Source: Perkinsus marinus ATCC 50983 (Eukaryota; Perkinsozoa; Perkinsida; Perkinsidae). From it: a stretch of 64,000 bases of DNA. The stretch is from NCBI RefSeq assembly GCF_000006405.1, contig NW_003209596.1:417072-481071 (forward strand). The letters run 5' to 3'. The translations under genes were made by a program, and so were the position numbers. Shown piece after piece: positions 52,900 through 64,000 of this stretch. The notes below the pieces were generated by a model. It was given only the letters and a program-made list of their open reading frames with translations, made no database searches and was not told the DNA's origin. Within the stretch, counting starts at the first letter, position 1. The number at the start of each line of letters is the position of its first letter.

Positions 52900-53131
52900 G
52901 TTCTACAACAGCAGCAGCAAGCCTTGCTTGAAGTCGACAGTGACGACGACAACCTCCGTGAGTGACTCTGCTAGATTTTAGATTGTTGCGCTACAGCGGA
53001 GCGAAGCATATCCTGTCCCATTGCGTCGTTTTTCGAGCGCTCGGCACCGTAAGGGATGCCAATTGCTACGATGTTCTCAAGGAGCGGTATGAATTTACGC
53101 TCATTTGGAAATTCCGGCCATCAGCGTTTTA

Positions 53132-53848
53132 ATGCGAACTCCTATAATTTCGCATTCATCTCCCTACGCCTCCTCCTCCTCCCCCTCCTCCCGTCCTAGC
53201 AGCAGTAGCACTCGACGGTCGCCCTACGCCGTGAAGCGGACTCTACTGAAGCGAGTGCCGCCCTCAAAAATGCCATCATCAAACTCACTAGCTTCCAAAA
53301 CCTTTCTCCCACTAGAAGTAGACTACACCGAAGGGTCGATCTGTGACGTCTGCGGTAGTCAAGATGGCAGCACTTTGGTTGAGGAGGGCAGTGGAAACCG
53401 TCTCTGCGAGGATTGTTGGGAAGAATCTAAACAGACTCAAGCAGCTGAGCTCAATGACGAGCGCACAGTGGAGAATGAATCTTGGGAGGAATCCAGTGAC
53501 GACGAGGACCAGGATGGTGGTGTAGAAGAGGAGATGAATGAAAACAACTACGAATACGAAATTGAGGAGCCTGAGGAAGAGGACGACGACGATGATGATG
53601 ATGATATTTCAGAGGATAGTATGTGCCCCGACTTTGCTCATCGGTCGGTGATAGCGTTGGAGCTCGGACGGGCTGCTCAGGACCAGGAGGAGCTCCGTCT
53701 CAATAAGGAGCTTCTGGATGCTTTCAGCAACACTGAAGTCAACAGAGATCTGTTGACTGAGATGTGTATCAAGAATGTTAAGGAGGAGGATGAGGAGGGG
53801 GGAAGGAGCCCAAGGCTCAGTCGATCAGCTTTTCGACCGAGGGCTTAG
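53132..53848 (+). CDS. Acidic protein with a CxxC pair motif
   Basis: ATG at 53132 (MRTPIISHSSPYASSSS). The N-terminal third is Ser/Pro-rich and basic. A candidate zinc knuckle CDVCG ... CEDCWEE lies at residues ~70-98. Then come long acidic runs (EEEDDDDDDDD) and a helical segment (DFAHRSVIALELGRAAQDQE). The frame stops at 53848. A histone-chaperone or chromatin-like role is conceivable from acidity, but no family is recognised. The acidic exon at 54060-54317 could be its true 3' part after splicing. Confidence 0.5.
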   Translation: MRTPIISHSSPYASSSSPSSRPSSSSTRRSPYAVKRTLLKRVPPSKMPSSNSLASKTFLPLEVDYTEGSICDVCGSQDGSTLVEEGSGNRLCEDCWEESKQTQAAELNDERTVENESWEESSDDEDQDGGVEEEMNENNYEYEIEEPEEEDDDDDDDDISEDSMCPDFAHRSVIALELGRAAQDQEELRLNKELLDAFSNTEVNRDLLTEMCIKNVKEEDEEGGRSPRLSRSAFRPRA

Positions 53849-54059
53849 TTCGATTTTTCGATTCGGCGGCTTCCATGGCCGACACCCACATTCACAGTCT
53901 CCCTCTAGAGGTAATAGCATTGGGCGGATGATGATCGGGGGGGAACTCTCATGGGTCGCTTTAGATAAAGGCGTTCGATGGGCAGTCGAGCCACCAGGCT
54001 AACTACATCGGTTCCACCACGATGGAAGAAGACGACGACGACGAACCGATGATGGAGGA

Positions 54060-54317
54060 CGATTGTGAGAGGAGGAGGAGGAGGTGAAAGAAGACGATGA
54101 AGGGGAAGACGATAGCCCATCAACCGCTGAGAGCGATGGGAAAGCCGACGATGATGAGGAGGACGATGAGGACTGGGAGACCAGTAGTCTGGCCGAGTAC
54201 ACTACAGAGGAATTATCATGTACTACAACAGGAAGGATGGCTGGGAATAGTAGCAACTTCTGTGTAGATATACGGGATCTCATGGCCATGCCACGGGGGG
54301 CCCTGTCCGAGCTCTAG
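54060..54317 (+). CDS. Acidic C-terminal exon, parent gene uncertain
   Basis: Open frame without a good start codon: EEEEVKEDDEGEDDSPSTAE, more Asp/Glu runs, then TTEELSCTTTGRMAGN and a less biased end IRDLMAMPRGALSEL with a stop at 54317. The bias matches the preceding acidic gene, so it is probably its last exon. Confidence 0.4.
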
Positions 54318-55153
54318 GACGCCAGGTTCATTCCACTCTGTCAATAATGCATGATAATGATACTATTGTACCACTGTAGCCATCGTAGGGCTACAGTTTG
54401 TTCTATTGCTGACTGCTTTTATACAGTCCCATTCGCCTGAGTCTAAAGTTACCCTGTTCCTTTCCTTGATGATGATGCCGATGATTATTCTGACAATTAC
54501 TTCGTCTCTAAGTTGTTGTCAAAGTTTACTACTTATACATTTCCCCATGGTGACAAATCGTTGTGTGTGTTATCGAGATTATGGTATAGAGTTGGAAAGT
54601 ATTATACATCGGAACATTGTCTACGTTATGTAGACTATCCTCTCTTGGCCGTATACGAGTTCATGAACAAAATAGGAACCGCTTGAAGGCTCTATTGAGC
54701 TCTTTCCAACGCTGTATAAACCTTCCTGCACTTCGGATTGTGCACTGATTGTTATCGTCAAACGCAAAATTGGCTACATAGAGAGACGCCGTATGTCTAT
54801 ACGTATACTATGCACGTGACTTTATTTGTCTACTTATATCAGGATATGGTCACTCATTTCGGAGCTGCTGAGCTCGCAGTCACATTTCTATATTGGTTCT
54901 ATCCTGGTGAAAATTATGAAGAAGCTTCCATATCGACAAGGTATCATTCAAGTGGGACGTACTTCCCCTAAAATATAAGCACACCCAAGGCAGTTACTTC
55001 GTCGTGGACATAAACATCGTTAACAGTGAATAGATGATTTTCCCACCACCAGTGTAGTACACGTGATTTATATAATAAACACAACACGAATGTATCAGCC
55101 AATAATTTCTCGGCCAGAGACCCGCTCCCTTTTCGTCATTGAGCAATAACAGC
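54318..55153. other. Intergenic
   Basis: AT-rich stretch without a recognised gene between the acidic gene (+) and RPL21 (-), so it holds two 3' ends. Open frames at 54406-54971 lack features. Confidence 0.45.
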
Positions 55154-55764
55154 TTAGAAGTAGTTCTCGACGTAGGGGAGAGCCTCAAGGACGTGAACCT
55201 AAATGACACGAAGTAGAAGATGGCGAAGTCAATTGGACATTACCTTGGTCTCGCCACTGCGTCCGACCTTCACAATCTTGCCAGACTTGGGCATGCCAGG
55301 GGTCTCACGCTTAGTGATGACCTTCTCGCCCTTGACCTTAGCGTCATGCTTGAGGGCATCGTTGGCCTTGACACGGTTGAGGAAGGCCTCGTTACAGCGA
55401 GACTTGCGGACGTGCTCAATACGGACATGAAGGCGCTTGCGGAGCTGACGGTTGCCGACGACCTTGGTCACCTGAATGAAAACACTATAGGCAACAGACA
55501 CGCGAAAGTAGGCGACGGATTGTCTAGATGGTGCATTACCTCAACACCAACAGCCTTCTGAGTGACGTTGAAGACGACACCAGTACGGCCGTGGTAGAAC
55601 TGGTAGGGCATACCCCTCTGGATAGAGGCATCGGCGACAATGTCAACGAAGTCACCACGCTTGAAGGGGGTCAAGTAGCGGGTAAGGTTGGGAAGACCCT
55701 TCTCCCTGAAGCCCTTGGAGAACTTATCGCGGGTACGCGCTCTAAGACCGAAGGAGTGGGGCAT
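55154..55764 (-). CDS. RPL21: 60S ribosomal protein L21 (eL21)
   Basis: Three exons. Exon 1 (ATG at 55764): MPHSFGLRARTRDKFSKGFR, GDFVDIVADASIQRGMPYQF, HGRTGVVFNVTQKAVGVEV. Exon 2: VGNRQLRKRLHVRIEHVRKS, CNEAFLNRVKANDALK, TPGMPKSGKIVKV. Exon 3: VHVLEALPYVENYF and the stop at 55154. This is the universally conserved archaeal/eukaryotic L21e protein of the large subunit. Introns of ~70 and ~45 nt. It is divergently oriented with the kinase at 56123, sharing a 358-bp upstream region. Confidence 0.96.
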
Positions 55765-56122
55765 GGTTTAAGGCTGAGACTCCACTGAGATAGACCGCGC
55801 CATGGGGCTTCGTACAATCATATCGATCGTCTGATCGATTTGCGCTAGCTCTGCGCAGGATCACCCTCGACGACACGGGAAGCTTGCCTTGTGTGCCCTT
55901 AGAGATCTCTTAGTGGGAAATAGCTGTATTGCCAGAGGGAGCGTATAACTCCTATGCAATGCTTGTAGGACATAATCTAGGGATAGTGGGCACGTGAGAC
56001 TTTGACTACATATGCTGCTTCTACATCCATTACGCGGAAGAGCATATAGACGATATAACGTGAATATGACAGTGTAGAAGAGTGAGTGTCAGTTGCTATT
56101 ATAATGTACACTGAGATAGACC
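55765..56122. promoter_or_regulatory. Shared upstream region, RPL21 and kinase
   Basis: 358 bp between two divergent starts, so both promoters must lie here or overlap it. A palindrome-like atcatatcgatcgtctgatcgat lies near 55817-55839. No TATA box is obvious. Confidence 0.45.
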
Positions 56123-58034
56123 ATGAATAAATACAAAGTACATAGAATGCTGGGCGATGGGACCTATGGTAGCGTTTTGCGAGGGCAGAACAAACACACA
56201 GGGGAAATAATCGCTATCAAAAAGATGAAGAAGAAGTACCAAAACTTGCCATCACCGATACAGGGAGTCGCTGACAGATACTACTCCTGGGATGAGTGCA
56301 TGGCCTTGAGGGAAGTCAGAAGTCTACGGAAACTCACACATCCCCACATAGTACGACTAAAGGAGGTCATTCGAGAGGCTGATGAACTTCACTTGGTAGA
56401 TTGGGCCGATCGATGTTGGAATTATGAAGTTGTAGGTGTTCGAATTCTTAGAGGGAAATCTATACCAACTCTTGAGGAAAAAAGAGAACGCCTTCCCAGA
56501 AGCCCAGGTTAGGCTGTACATGTATCAGACTATAATGGCATTGGACTTCATGCATAAGCACGGCTACTTCCATAGGGACCTCAAACCTGAGAATTTACTG
56601 GTACTGTCACGGACCGTGGAGTAAGTCGACACGGTGACAGGTGACCAGAGACTTGCTCAAATTGGCCGACTTCGGCCTGGCTCGAGAGATCAGGTCGCGA
56701 CCGCCCTTTACAGACTACGTCTCAACTAGATGGTGTTGAATCGTTCAGACCACGTCGTTGCCAGCCCGGTGTGAGCAGGTACCGAGCTCCGGAGGTCCTA
56801 CTTAGAAACCCTTCTTATAATTCACCTGTGGATCTCTGGGCAGCTGGGGGCATCATGGCAGAACTATACACTGGTACTAACTAGAGTAAGACCAGAGCAC
56901 TCACAATGCTACCAGGTCGACCACTATTTCCTGGCTCTTCTGAGACTGATGAACTGTACAGGATCTGCACAGTGATCGGAACGCCAACGGCAGAGGTGTG
57001 TCGAGGCCTGCCCTGGTCACTATCATGAGGAGTGCAGATATGGTCCGAGGGCTGTCGCCTAGCATCACAAATGGGGTATCGCTTCCTCCCATGTGAGCCT
57101 ACTGACCTCACAGACTTGGTCCCGCCAGCCTCCAGAGATGGTATTGACTTCATGAAAGCAGTACTGACTTGGGACCCCAGCAAACGGTAGTCTCCTTGTG
57201 TCTGTGCATAGGAGGCCCTCCTTTGAAAGGTTAACGGCGCACCAGTGCTTGAGCCATCCTTTCTTCGCGACTCATACAGCAGCACTCCAGCGGCAGGTGG
57301 CTACAGCTATAGCGTCACTACCCTGTACAGTGCTGCCCACTACCGGTCACAGGCCTCCCTCAGGAGGAAGGGTGGGGACATATAAACCTATGGCCGCCAT
57401 ATTCACTATCTACAGGCACCACCGCAACAACCGCGACCGAGTTTTCCCCATACTGTCAACCTCGTACTTCCCTACAAGCAGCCCCAGGATCAGCAACGAC
57501 CTCAGTTCCCACCGACCTACCCCCTATCAAGACGGCCTTCCCTCGGGAATGGATCGTCGAGTGCCGCTCATCGCGGGGGTAGTATGGCGTGTGGTAACCT
57601 ACGACTAAAGTGATTACAGGTTGGGCCCCTAGTAGTTGCTCTGGTACGGCGGAGGGCGGCCGTCGCATCCCCTTGCCTGGCTTGCATGCTGGTGAGTGCT
57701 GCGCTGTGACTATCGCAGTCGGCATGATCTATTCTTAGTGCTAAATGAGCATGCTCCCACTCCTCACCCCTTCCCACAGTCCCATTCGCTGGCACACCAG
57801 CAACAGGGGTCTCAGTCTCACTGGCGTGTCTGTAATAGTGGCGGACAGCGACACGTGAGCATGCCGCGGTACCGGGCCGGGTCGATCACTGGGAAGGGCG
57901 GCCATACCCCTCCATTGGCCGCCCACTTCCCTCCGATGGTCCTACCCAGTGCTGAGAGCATACTGCCCAGCACTGGGCCCTCGAGGTCAACGGGTTTCTT
58001 TGGGGTCCAGGCCCAGCGAATGTTCCAGTTATAG
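56123..58034 (+). CDS. MAK/ICK/MOK (RCK)-type protein kinase
   Basis: Starts [20 protein letters not shown]. Then [10 protein letters not shown]; after a 42-nt intron [80 protein letters not shown] with the TDY activation motif; [43 protein letters not shown]; and [17 protein letters not shown]. The SWxECMxLREV and [18 protein letters not shown] strings are hallmarks of the RCK family, which controls ciliary length and intraflagellar transport. The C-terminal tail (about 57260-58034) is Pro/Gln/Ser-rich with uncertain exon joins and ends QAQRMFQL. Confidence 0.9.
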
Positions 58035-59222
58035 TGATAATGAAGCTCGCCTGTGCATTTGACAAGGCACATCGTGGCATGTTACCATTCATGGTCTCCT
58101 GACAATCTCGAATCTGAGTTTACTAGTATGTGGGAGAGTCGTACTGGAGTTGCTCTTGCAGAGAGCATGTCTAGAAATGGATGAGGGCCGACTGCAGGGA
58201 GTAGTGGGCGGAGTTCAGCGGGTGAGGTAAGCAAGAATACCTGTTACCTGGTCTCAGCAAGCAATGCTGGAGGGCAGGAGGGTATATAATGGAGTCAACT
58301 TGTTCGTTCTCCTTCACCAGAGTCCATCAGAGTAGTCTAATGCTGCGCGGTTCACTCGGACCTTGTTAGTGCATAAGCGTTGCTATTGAATGGATTTGAT
58401 AGGAGAGAAGGGACTCTCTGGAAGGCCACCCACGGCGCTGTGGAGGTTTGACGCTGGTAGCGAACGGTGTCGAAGGATGAGGTATCGAGTCTTGCTGAGT
58501 TGAACTATCACCACGCGATATACCTCAGGGGTTGGGGAGCAGATCCCTTCGAATGGCTTGTGTAACCACGCCGGTAAAAACTTCATTGAGGCTCTCACAG
58601 ATTCTCCGAATAGAGCTGTAGTCTACAGCCTGTAGAACGCAGCGGCGCTGAATAGACCTTTGATCTGATAGTAAAATCTTTGTCTATTTAGCACGCATGT
58701 ACACGAATCCTTTCGGAAGTGAGTGATGCCTGATGGCAACTATCAGCTGTAGTTGTGTTCATAATCCAGACCACGGCAACTAGTGCAACTAGTAAAGGCA
58801 ACTAGTGCTCAAGTGTATGTGAGCATACGACGCCGGTCTAGTGAATTCTGAAGATGTGCTGTATTCGGCTGCCTCGAGGTTGTTAAATAATCCCCTGACG
58901 TACTTAGTGGATATGTGTAAGATTACACAGCCAATCCATGCATGACGTTTCGCAACGTTTCATAATTTTACTACACACGCAACAATAATCTTACAACCGG
59001 AAAACAGACAATTTTTGTTGAATTTCCCTCAACGGCAGTCACCAACCATCATCACTTACGACAACTCTACATGACCGCCATGCGACAAATGCTCATCTGT
59101 TGAACTTTAGTGACCAACCCTTACTTTCAAGTAACACCATCGTGAGTTTGTTTGCAGTAGCCTTTCAATGGTTCAATATGGTACAATACATTTTACACAA
59201 TAGAGGCAAACAATGCATAGTG
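58035..59222. other. Intergenic
   Basis: About 1.2 kb without a recognised gene, between the kinase 3' end (+) and the 3' end of the next gene (-). A short direct repeat, ggcaactagtgcaactagtaa, lies near 58776-58798. Confidence 0.45.
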
Positions 59223-61701
59223 TCAGCTCTCAACCTGCATCCTCTCTCCAGCCTTGGTGGCAGCACTTCCATCAGCCTTCACTTCCGCCGCGAGCTTCGC
59301 AGTCAATTCGTGGCTAGTCTTTCGTTTCTTCTTCTTATCCTTCTTGGACTTCTTGCCCTTCCGGCTAGTAGCCGCTGACCGGGCCTTGCTCTGCGGTGAT
59401 ACTCCCCCTATCAATGGTACAGACCGAACAGGCTTGAACACGCTCATATCCGGGACGCTATAGGTGCTGTAGTCAGAGAGCTCAGCGGGGTCTATCTCGC
59501 CAAAAGCGGACTTCTTCTCAGCTAGGGACACGGAAATAGGTCGGCAGCCCCAGGCCCAATCTCTAAAGACCCATTCGGGCCGCCAATCAACCAGAGTGCT
59601 GTCATCGTTAGTCTCCAAGACCACCACATTGCGATCATTAGTGAGGCCAATGTTGAGCTTCTGACTTTGACCATCGGAAGAAGTCTCCGCTCGGACGTAC
59701 TCAGACCTCCCAACTACAGCGCCATCTCGTTGATCAAGACGACTATAACGGACCGCAGCCGCTGAGAAATTACCGCAGCTCTCAACGGGCGGACCCTTAA
59801 GGCGTTGCAGACTCTCCTTGAGACCACGGAGGACAAAGCGGCCTCTAGATGTGCTACCACCAGCTGCACCGTTACTAACGTCGGCCCCACGAACAGCGCC
59901 CGATAGAGGCTTCCTCGAAGACAATCCGCCCCCGAACTTGGTGCTGGTGAACCCGACTTGTGTTGAAGGGACCGGGGCCGTCGAGGGACCGGACTCTGGC
60001 ACCAACCGAGGTGTTGTTATACTAGTAGTAGCACCAATTGAATGGCCTTCATAAAGTTTCAAAACCAATGCAACTTGACAAAGTATTCTGAATGCTGTAG
60101 GATCTGTTATTAGCGGACATATATATCCATACAGCTTCAGGTGTTGGAGAGACCAGCACTCTCGAGCGTCACGCCGTGTGCGAAATGCAAGGTAACCACA
60201 CTTGGCCGGTATCACCGAGCCACCAAGCCCAGAGGCTCTGACAACAACGGCCTTCTGGAGAGCGTCACGCGCCCGCAAATGGCAAGGGATGGCCTCTCTT
60301 GCAGCTCGCAGGAAGGTCTCGTCAGAAGTGACCAAGTCGGGTAGCCGCAGTACGCAGATTATCCGACAGTCCACATCGCTGGGCCAAGTCTCATGCCAAG
60401 ACCCATCCACAGCAGTGCCATAGGCCACCGTTGGGGGCGGTACCGTTGCCTGGCCCCGAGCATTGGCAACAGCTCGGGGGGCAAATTCGCGCTTTAAAAG
60501 AATGTGCTCCTCGAAGGTGGCCTCACCCCATTTGACGGTCGGTAGCCATGCCGGGTCTCGTAGTGGTCGGACATGAGAGACGTACTTCCGTGGACAGTCG
60601 CAACTGAGCTCCAAGACGTTACCTCTGTCAGCTGCGGCCCGCGGGTCTGGCCGCATAGCCTTGCCGAACTGGACAACAGGTTTCCCCTTGCGGGGAGGGA
60701 CGACGCTTCGAGCCTTGGCCTCTCGCGGAAGACTGTCAGGCGAGTCCTCGGGAGGATCATGCTGACTGCTTGGCTTTGGGTGTCGAGACAGGCTATCTTC
60801 ACGTGGACGAAGGGCTTGGTCGTCAACTATGCGGCCACGGGTCTCATCCTGTTTAGCAGGCCGAGGAGCATCTTGACCGCTCCCTCGAGAGCTGCTGTTT
60901 ACGTAGTGGAGTGAAGAAGAGCCGTCTGGGGGATCTCGGGAGGAGCGGACGTCATAGTAGGAGCCGCCACCTCCGCCAGCTGGACGATCAGAACGGTCTT
61001 CTCGGCGTCTGAAGAAAGAGAAACAGCTATCAGCCTCCAGGGAGAAGAATGATACCAGGCCTCACCTCGACCTATGATCGGCAGTATCACGCCTCCTATA
61101 ATCGTCGTCGTCACGCCTCCTATAATCGTCGTCGTTACGCCTCCTATAATCGTCATCGTCCCGCCTCCTATAATCGTCATCGTTACGCCTCCTATAATCG
61201 TCCTTGTCCCGCCTCCTATAATCGTCCTGATCCCGCCTCCTATAATCGTCCTGATCCCGCCTCCTATAATCGTCCTTGTCCCGCCTCCTATAATCGTCGT
61301 TGTCACGTCTTCGATGGCCATCACTGTCCCGCCTCCCGCGTCTATCGTCAAAATAAGAGGAGTATCCCCTTGAAGGAGAGGACCCCCGAGGCTCCCTCGA
61401 GCCATACCGATTCCGACGAGAACTGCTACTGCCACCCTCGCGGTAGTAATGCTGAGCAACAACAACAGTGATTAACACAATCGCCGACCTCTATCAGCCC
61501 TACCTCTTCCGTAGAGCTCCGACGCCGACTTACCCCAGCATCACGACTACGAGACCTCCGACGAGTATGACGCGTCGAGGGGCGGAGGACCACGTCGTCG
61601 CTGGACGGACTCCGAGCCCGGCCCTCACCCCGAGGGACAGTGCTCTCAGTAGTGGTGGTGCCTGCGGGGGACCTCGACCGGGACCGAGTCGACGAACCCA
61701 T
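59223..61701 (-). CDS. Arg/Asp/Ser-rich protein with RS-like domain
   Basis: At least three exons. The N-terminus MGSSTRSRSRSPAGTTTTES with RHTRRRSRSRDAGVSRRR is RS-domain-like. The middle is a tandem DDYRRRD(K/Q/N) block (61075-61320). The long last exon (about 61013-59223) has SYYDVRSSRDPPDGSSS, PPRKGKPVVQFGKAMR, FAPRAVANARGQATV, a globular-looking part (DVDCRIICVLRLPDL, WRPEWVFRDWAWGC), and ends with a lysine run (KGKKSKKDKKKKRK) and AAEVKADGSAATKAG. The composition suggests a nuclear RNA-processing protein. No catalytic or RRM domain is recognised. Confidence 0.6.
61075..61320 (-). repeat. 24-bp coding minisatellite (DDYRRRD repeats)
   Basis: About ten 24-bp units (plus-strand core cctcctataatcgtc) encode an 8-residue repeat of Asp/Asn/Lys/Gln plus DYRRR. 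Units differ mostly at one codon, which alternates K, Q, N and D. Confidence 0.92.
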
Positions 61702-62308
61702 AGAGGAAGGCCGAAGCTGTAAGAGACCCCAATGAGCCAGCTCGCCAGAACAAAACATGGGTGGAGCTGATTGCTACGGGAAAGGCCTGTGAGAAGTATG
61801 ATGCGATAGAAGAACAGCAATGCGGCCATCAATGCCAAAACAACAAGACTAGACTCGACGGTAGACGCCCACCATATCAGTTAGACGGGGAACCATGCCC
61901 TACCTTCGTCACGAAGACCATACAAGGTCTGATGAGCACAATAGCCGCTAGTTGCAGCTGGGGACCAAGACCTACTCCCCTAGTGTAGTAGTAGTGGGAG
62001 AAGGGAGAGCTGAAGCCGGATAGGTCGGAGCAACAAAACTGGATGAGCTGCGTGATAATAGTAAAAACAGGAGTGACTAGGGCCAGAGACCTCAAAGGCC
62101 CCCCCTCTCCCTGGATAACGACTCATCGAGATAATGTTCTCGCCTAGCAACAGGGCAATGCCAATACAGGCTTCTCAACGTAGAAGCCGATGACAGAAGG
62201 CGACGACTTTACCGAGGGACTCAATAAGGGCACGAAGGACACATCTCACTGATAAACCTCATCGGAACCAAAATACGGCCATTCCGACTGCTACTATAAT
62301 ATTTGCTA
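61702..62308. other. Spacer between two low-complexity genes
   Basis: About 600 bp. Likely the promoter of the RS-like gene, and possibly a short first exon (a splice acceptor-like cttacag precedes the proposed start). No separate gene recognised. Confidence 0.4.
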
Positions 62309-64000
62309 TTAATACACGACACGGTTTTGGCCGGTCGAAGGGGGCGCAAAGAATTCTCCTCCTTCACCAACCGTTTCCTCTTGGATGGGGGTGGGAGGCT
62401 GACTCGTGCTGTGTCGTTTCATCATACCAGAAGATGGCCACGATGCTCCCCAGGCGGCCAGCCCAGCCAAGTCACCGTCCAGACCCACTGCTGCGGCTGC
62501 CGATACCGGCGGCACGCCACCCGTGGGGGTAAACGGTGACACCATAGAATTAGAGTCGCCCTGGCCAGACCCATAGGGCAGAGGAGGAGCCGAGGGTACC
62601 TGGCTGGCAGCCCCAGCTGCAGCTTGCATTTGCAGGAACTGGACAAGAGGGTTGGGGGCCTGCCTGAAGTTCATGTCTCGATGGAGATACAGAGGGCTGG
62701 CTGGAGTGTCCGGTATCCAATCGGGCCTAGCAGGCAAGGCAGGGCTTGGGGCAGGGGCACGGACCGTAGTCCACTCTGGTATCTTGGGCTCAAGGGTCGG
62801 GGCTTGAGGAGTACGAGGAACCTCCTTGTTGGCAGCAACAGATAGAAGCCGAGCTAATTCACTCCAGGCGGCATTGGTGTCATCGAAGCCCGGTAGAGGG
62901 GCAACCATCGACCCGACCATTGGGGGAAACTTGCTCTCCATCTGGTCCGCGGGGGACTTGCCGTTAGTGCTGGCTGATGCCGCGGTAACTCTATCTGCCG
63001 GAGGTCTCATATTGGTATCTGAGCAAAGTCGGCATCGGATATCCAGCAGGTGACGTTTCTATTACCTTTGCTCTTCCTCCTAAGGGGGTGACCTCCGGAG
63101 CTAACAACTGTGTTCCGTGCGGGGCCAGACTTAGAGTGAAGCTGGTCCGTCGTAGAGGCCATTTGGTTGAGCCCAGTAGCATTGCCATTAGAATTGCCCC
63201 CAAAGGGTCTCCGGTTGTCCTGGAGCCCACTAGACAGACATTGTGGGAATCCTCTCGGGCCAGACTCAGATTGACGTTGGTCCCGGTGCGACGGGGCCGC
63301 TGATGTGTACAAGGGATCGAAGCTTTTCTTATGCCTGAAGGCCCGACGTGAACGGCGAAAGAAAGTGACCAAACCGATGACTTACGTCCCATTGCTGGTC
63401 AGCACTTGGGGTTGTGGCTGTTCACCTGGATACCTTCTGGCCGCCTCCCAGCCCTGGTCTGCTCGGTGGTGGGGAGGATTGACACGATCGTCTAGAACCT
63501 GACCAAGAGTGTCGATACGGTGTCCACAGGACGCGTCGAGACCGGCCCTACTTTGATCACGTGGGGTAGTTTATTACGCTCGTCCACAGAAGGATTCGGG
63601 AATGCGACGAACTGGACATGGTCACCAATTTTGAGAGCTCCTCTCCAATCGATGATATAAAAACGGCGACCGGCCATATCGTGGTGACGTTGAAGACCGC
63701 CTGAGTCGCGCCCCGCTGAGCCTCCCCAGTAGGATATATTGCTATTACCATAAAAATGCTGTGGATCCTCCAATACAGTGAGTTCCCAGAGTAGCCTACC
63801 GCACTGCCTTATGATGGTGCCAGTCAGTTGTTTCTTCCGCTGGCCCATGGAGCTCCAGTTTCGGACGTCTTCGGGAACTGGGTGCTCCGGAAACGCTTCG
63901 TAGTAGAAGTCCATCACGTTGACTATGGTGACATCCGTTGGGTCTTGCGGTAGGTTGAGGTCGGTGCTCTTGGCGTATCCCAAGGTCGATGCGATGTCCG
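62309..64000 (-). CDS. Pro-rich protein, 5' end beyond window
   Basis: The frame is open at the right edge (DIASTLGYAKSTDLNLPQDP), so the start is missing. The first visible exon has DFYYEAFPEHPVPEDVRNW, RQCGRLLWELTVLEDPQH, GRRFYIIDWRGALKIGDHVQ and VAFPNPSVDER, a globular domain I do not recognise. Later exons are Asn/Ser/Gly-rich (RPFGGNSNGNATGLNQM). A 47-nt intron joins RKSK to DTNMRPPADRV. The last exon is Pro/Ala-rich (SQVPSAPPLPYGSGQGD) and ends PPSTGQNRVVY at 62309. Confidence 0.5.

Overview
The window is nuclear DNA of a unicellular eukaryote. The genes use the standard code, have GT-AG introns (many only about 40-60 nt), and are densely packed on both strands. Several encode eukaryote-only functions: SAP18, POLD3, CDK and MAK-type kinases, RPL21 and a PGAP4-like glycosyltransferase. 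The combination of EF-hand lysophospholipid acyltransferases, a Shewanella-like phosphatase, a Hint-domain protein and a tandem amino acid transporter array suggests an alveolate, most plausibly a Perkinsus-like protist. That assignment is inference; no rRNA or marker gene was found to test it.

Layout. 1-3922 is a satellite array with a ~1,468-bp higher-order period. 3923-7918 is gene-poor, with ORF scraps and a fold-back element. 7919-13560 holds two tandem plus-strand PlsC/EF-hand acyltransferase paralogs. 14890-27109 is an almost unbroken minus-strand block: uridine phosphorylase, PGAP4-like glycosyltransferase, Shewanella-like PPP phosphatase, CDK, RBBP9-like hydrolase, OMP decarboxylase, one unrecognised gene and a POLD3-like polymerase delta subunit. 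27942-34245 is a 6.3-kb composite transposable element: two 2,750-bp inverted arms and two 408-bp direct repeats, bounded by imperfect terminal inverted repeats and an 8-bp duplication. 34944-37549 has small plus-strand genes, including a CCCH zinc-finger protein. 38724-46094 has three intronless AAAP amino acid transporters, interrupted by a Hint-domain gene and a 100-N gap. 46216-52899 has minus-strand genes: TMEM62-like phosphoesterase, SAP18 and two small unknown proteins. 53132-58034 has acidic proteins, RPL21 and a MAK/ICK/MOK-type kinase. 59223-64000 has two low-complexity Arg/Asp/Ser- or Pro-rich minus-strand genes; the last one runs off the window.

Most unusual signals. (1) A short transposon-like family has seven copies here, all inside introns. 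Paralog comparison shows three of them enlarge introns that are 46-55 nt in the sister gene. (2) In two unrelated genes a (TAG)n microsatellite begins exactly at an intron 5' splice site, and the unspliced reading would be polyserine. (3) The composite inverted element at 27.9-34.2 kb. (4) Both acyltransferases replace the conserved EGT of motif III with TAT.

Exon boundaries were inferred by eye from reading frame, paralog comparison and family similarity. Spans of multi-exon genes include introns, and N-termini are often uncertain.
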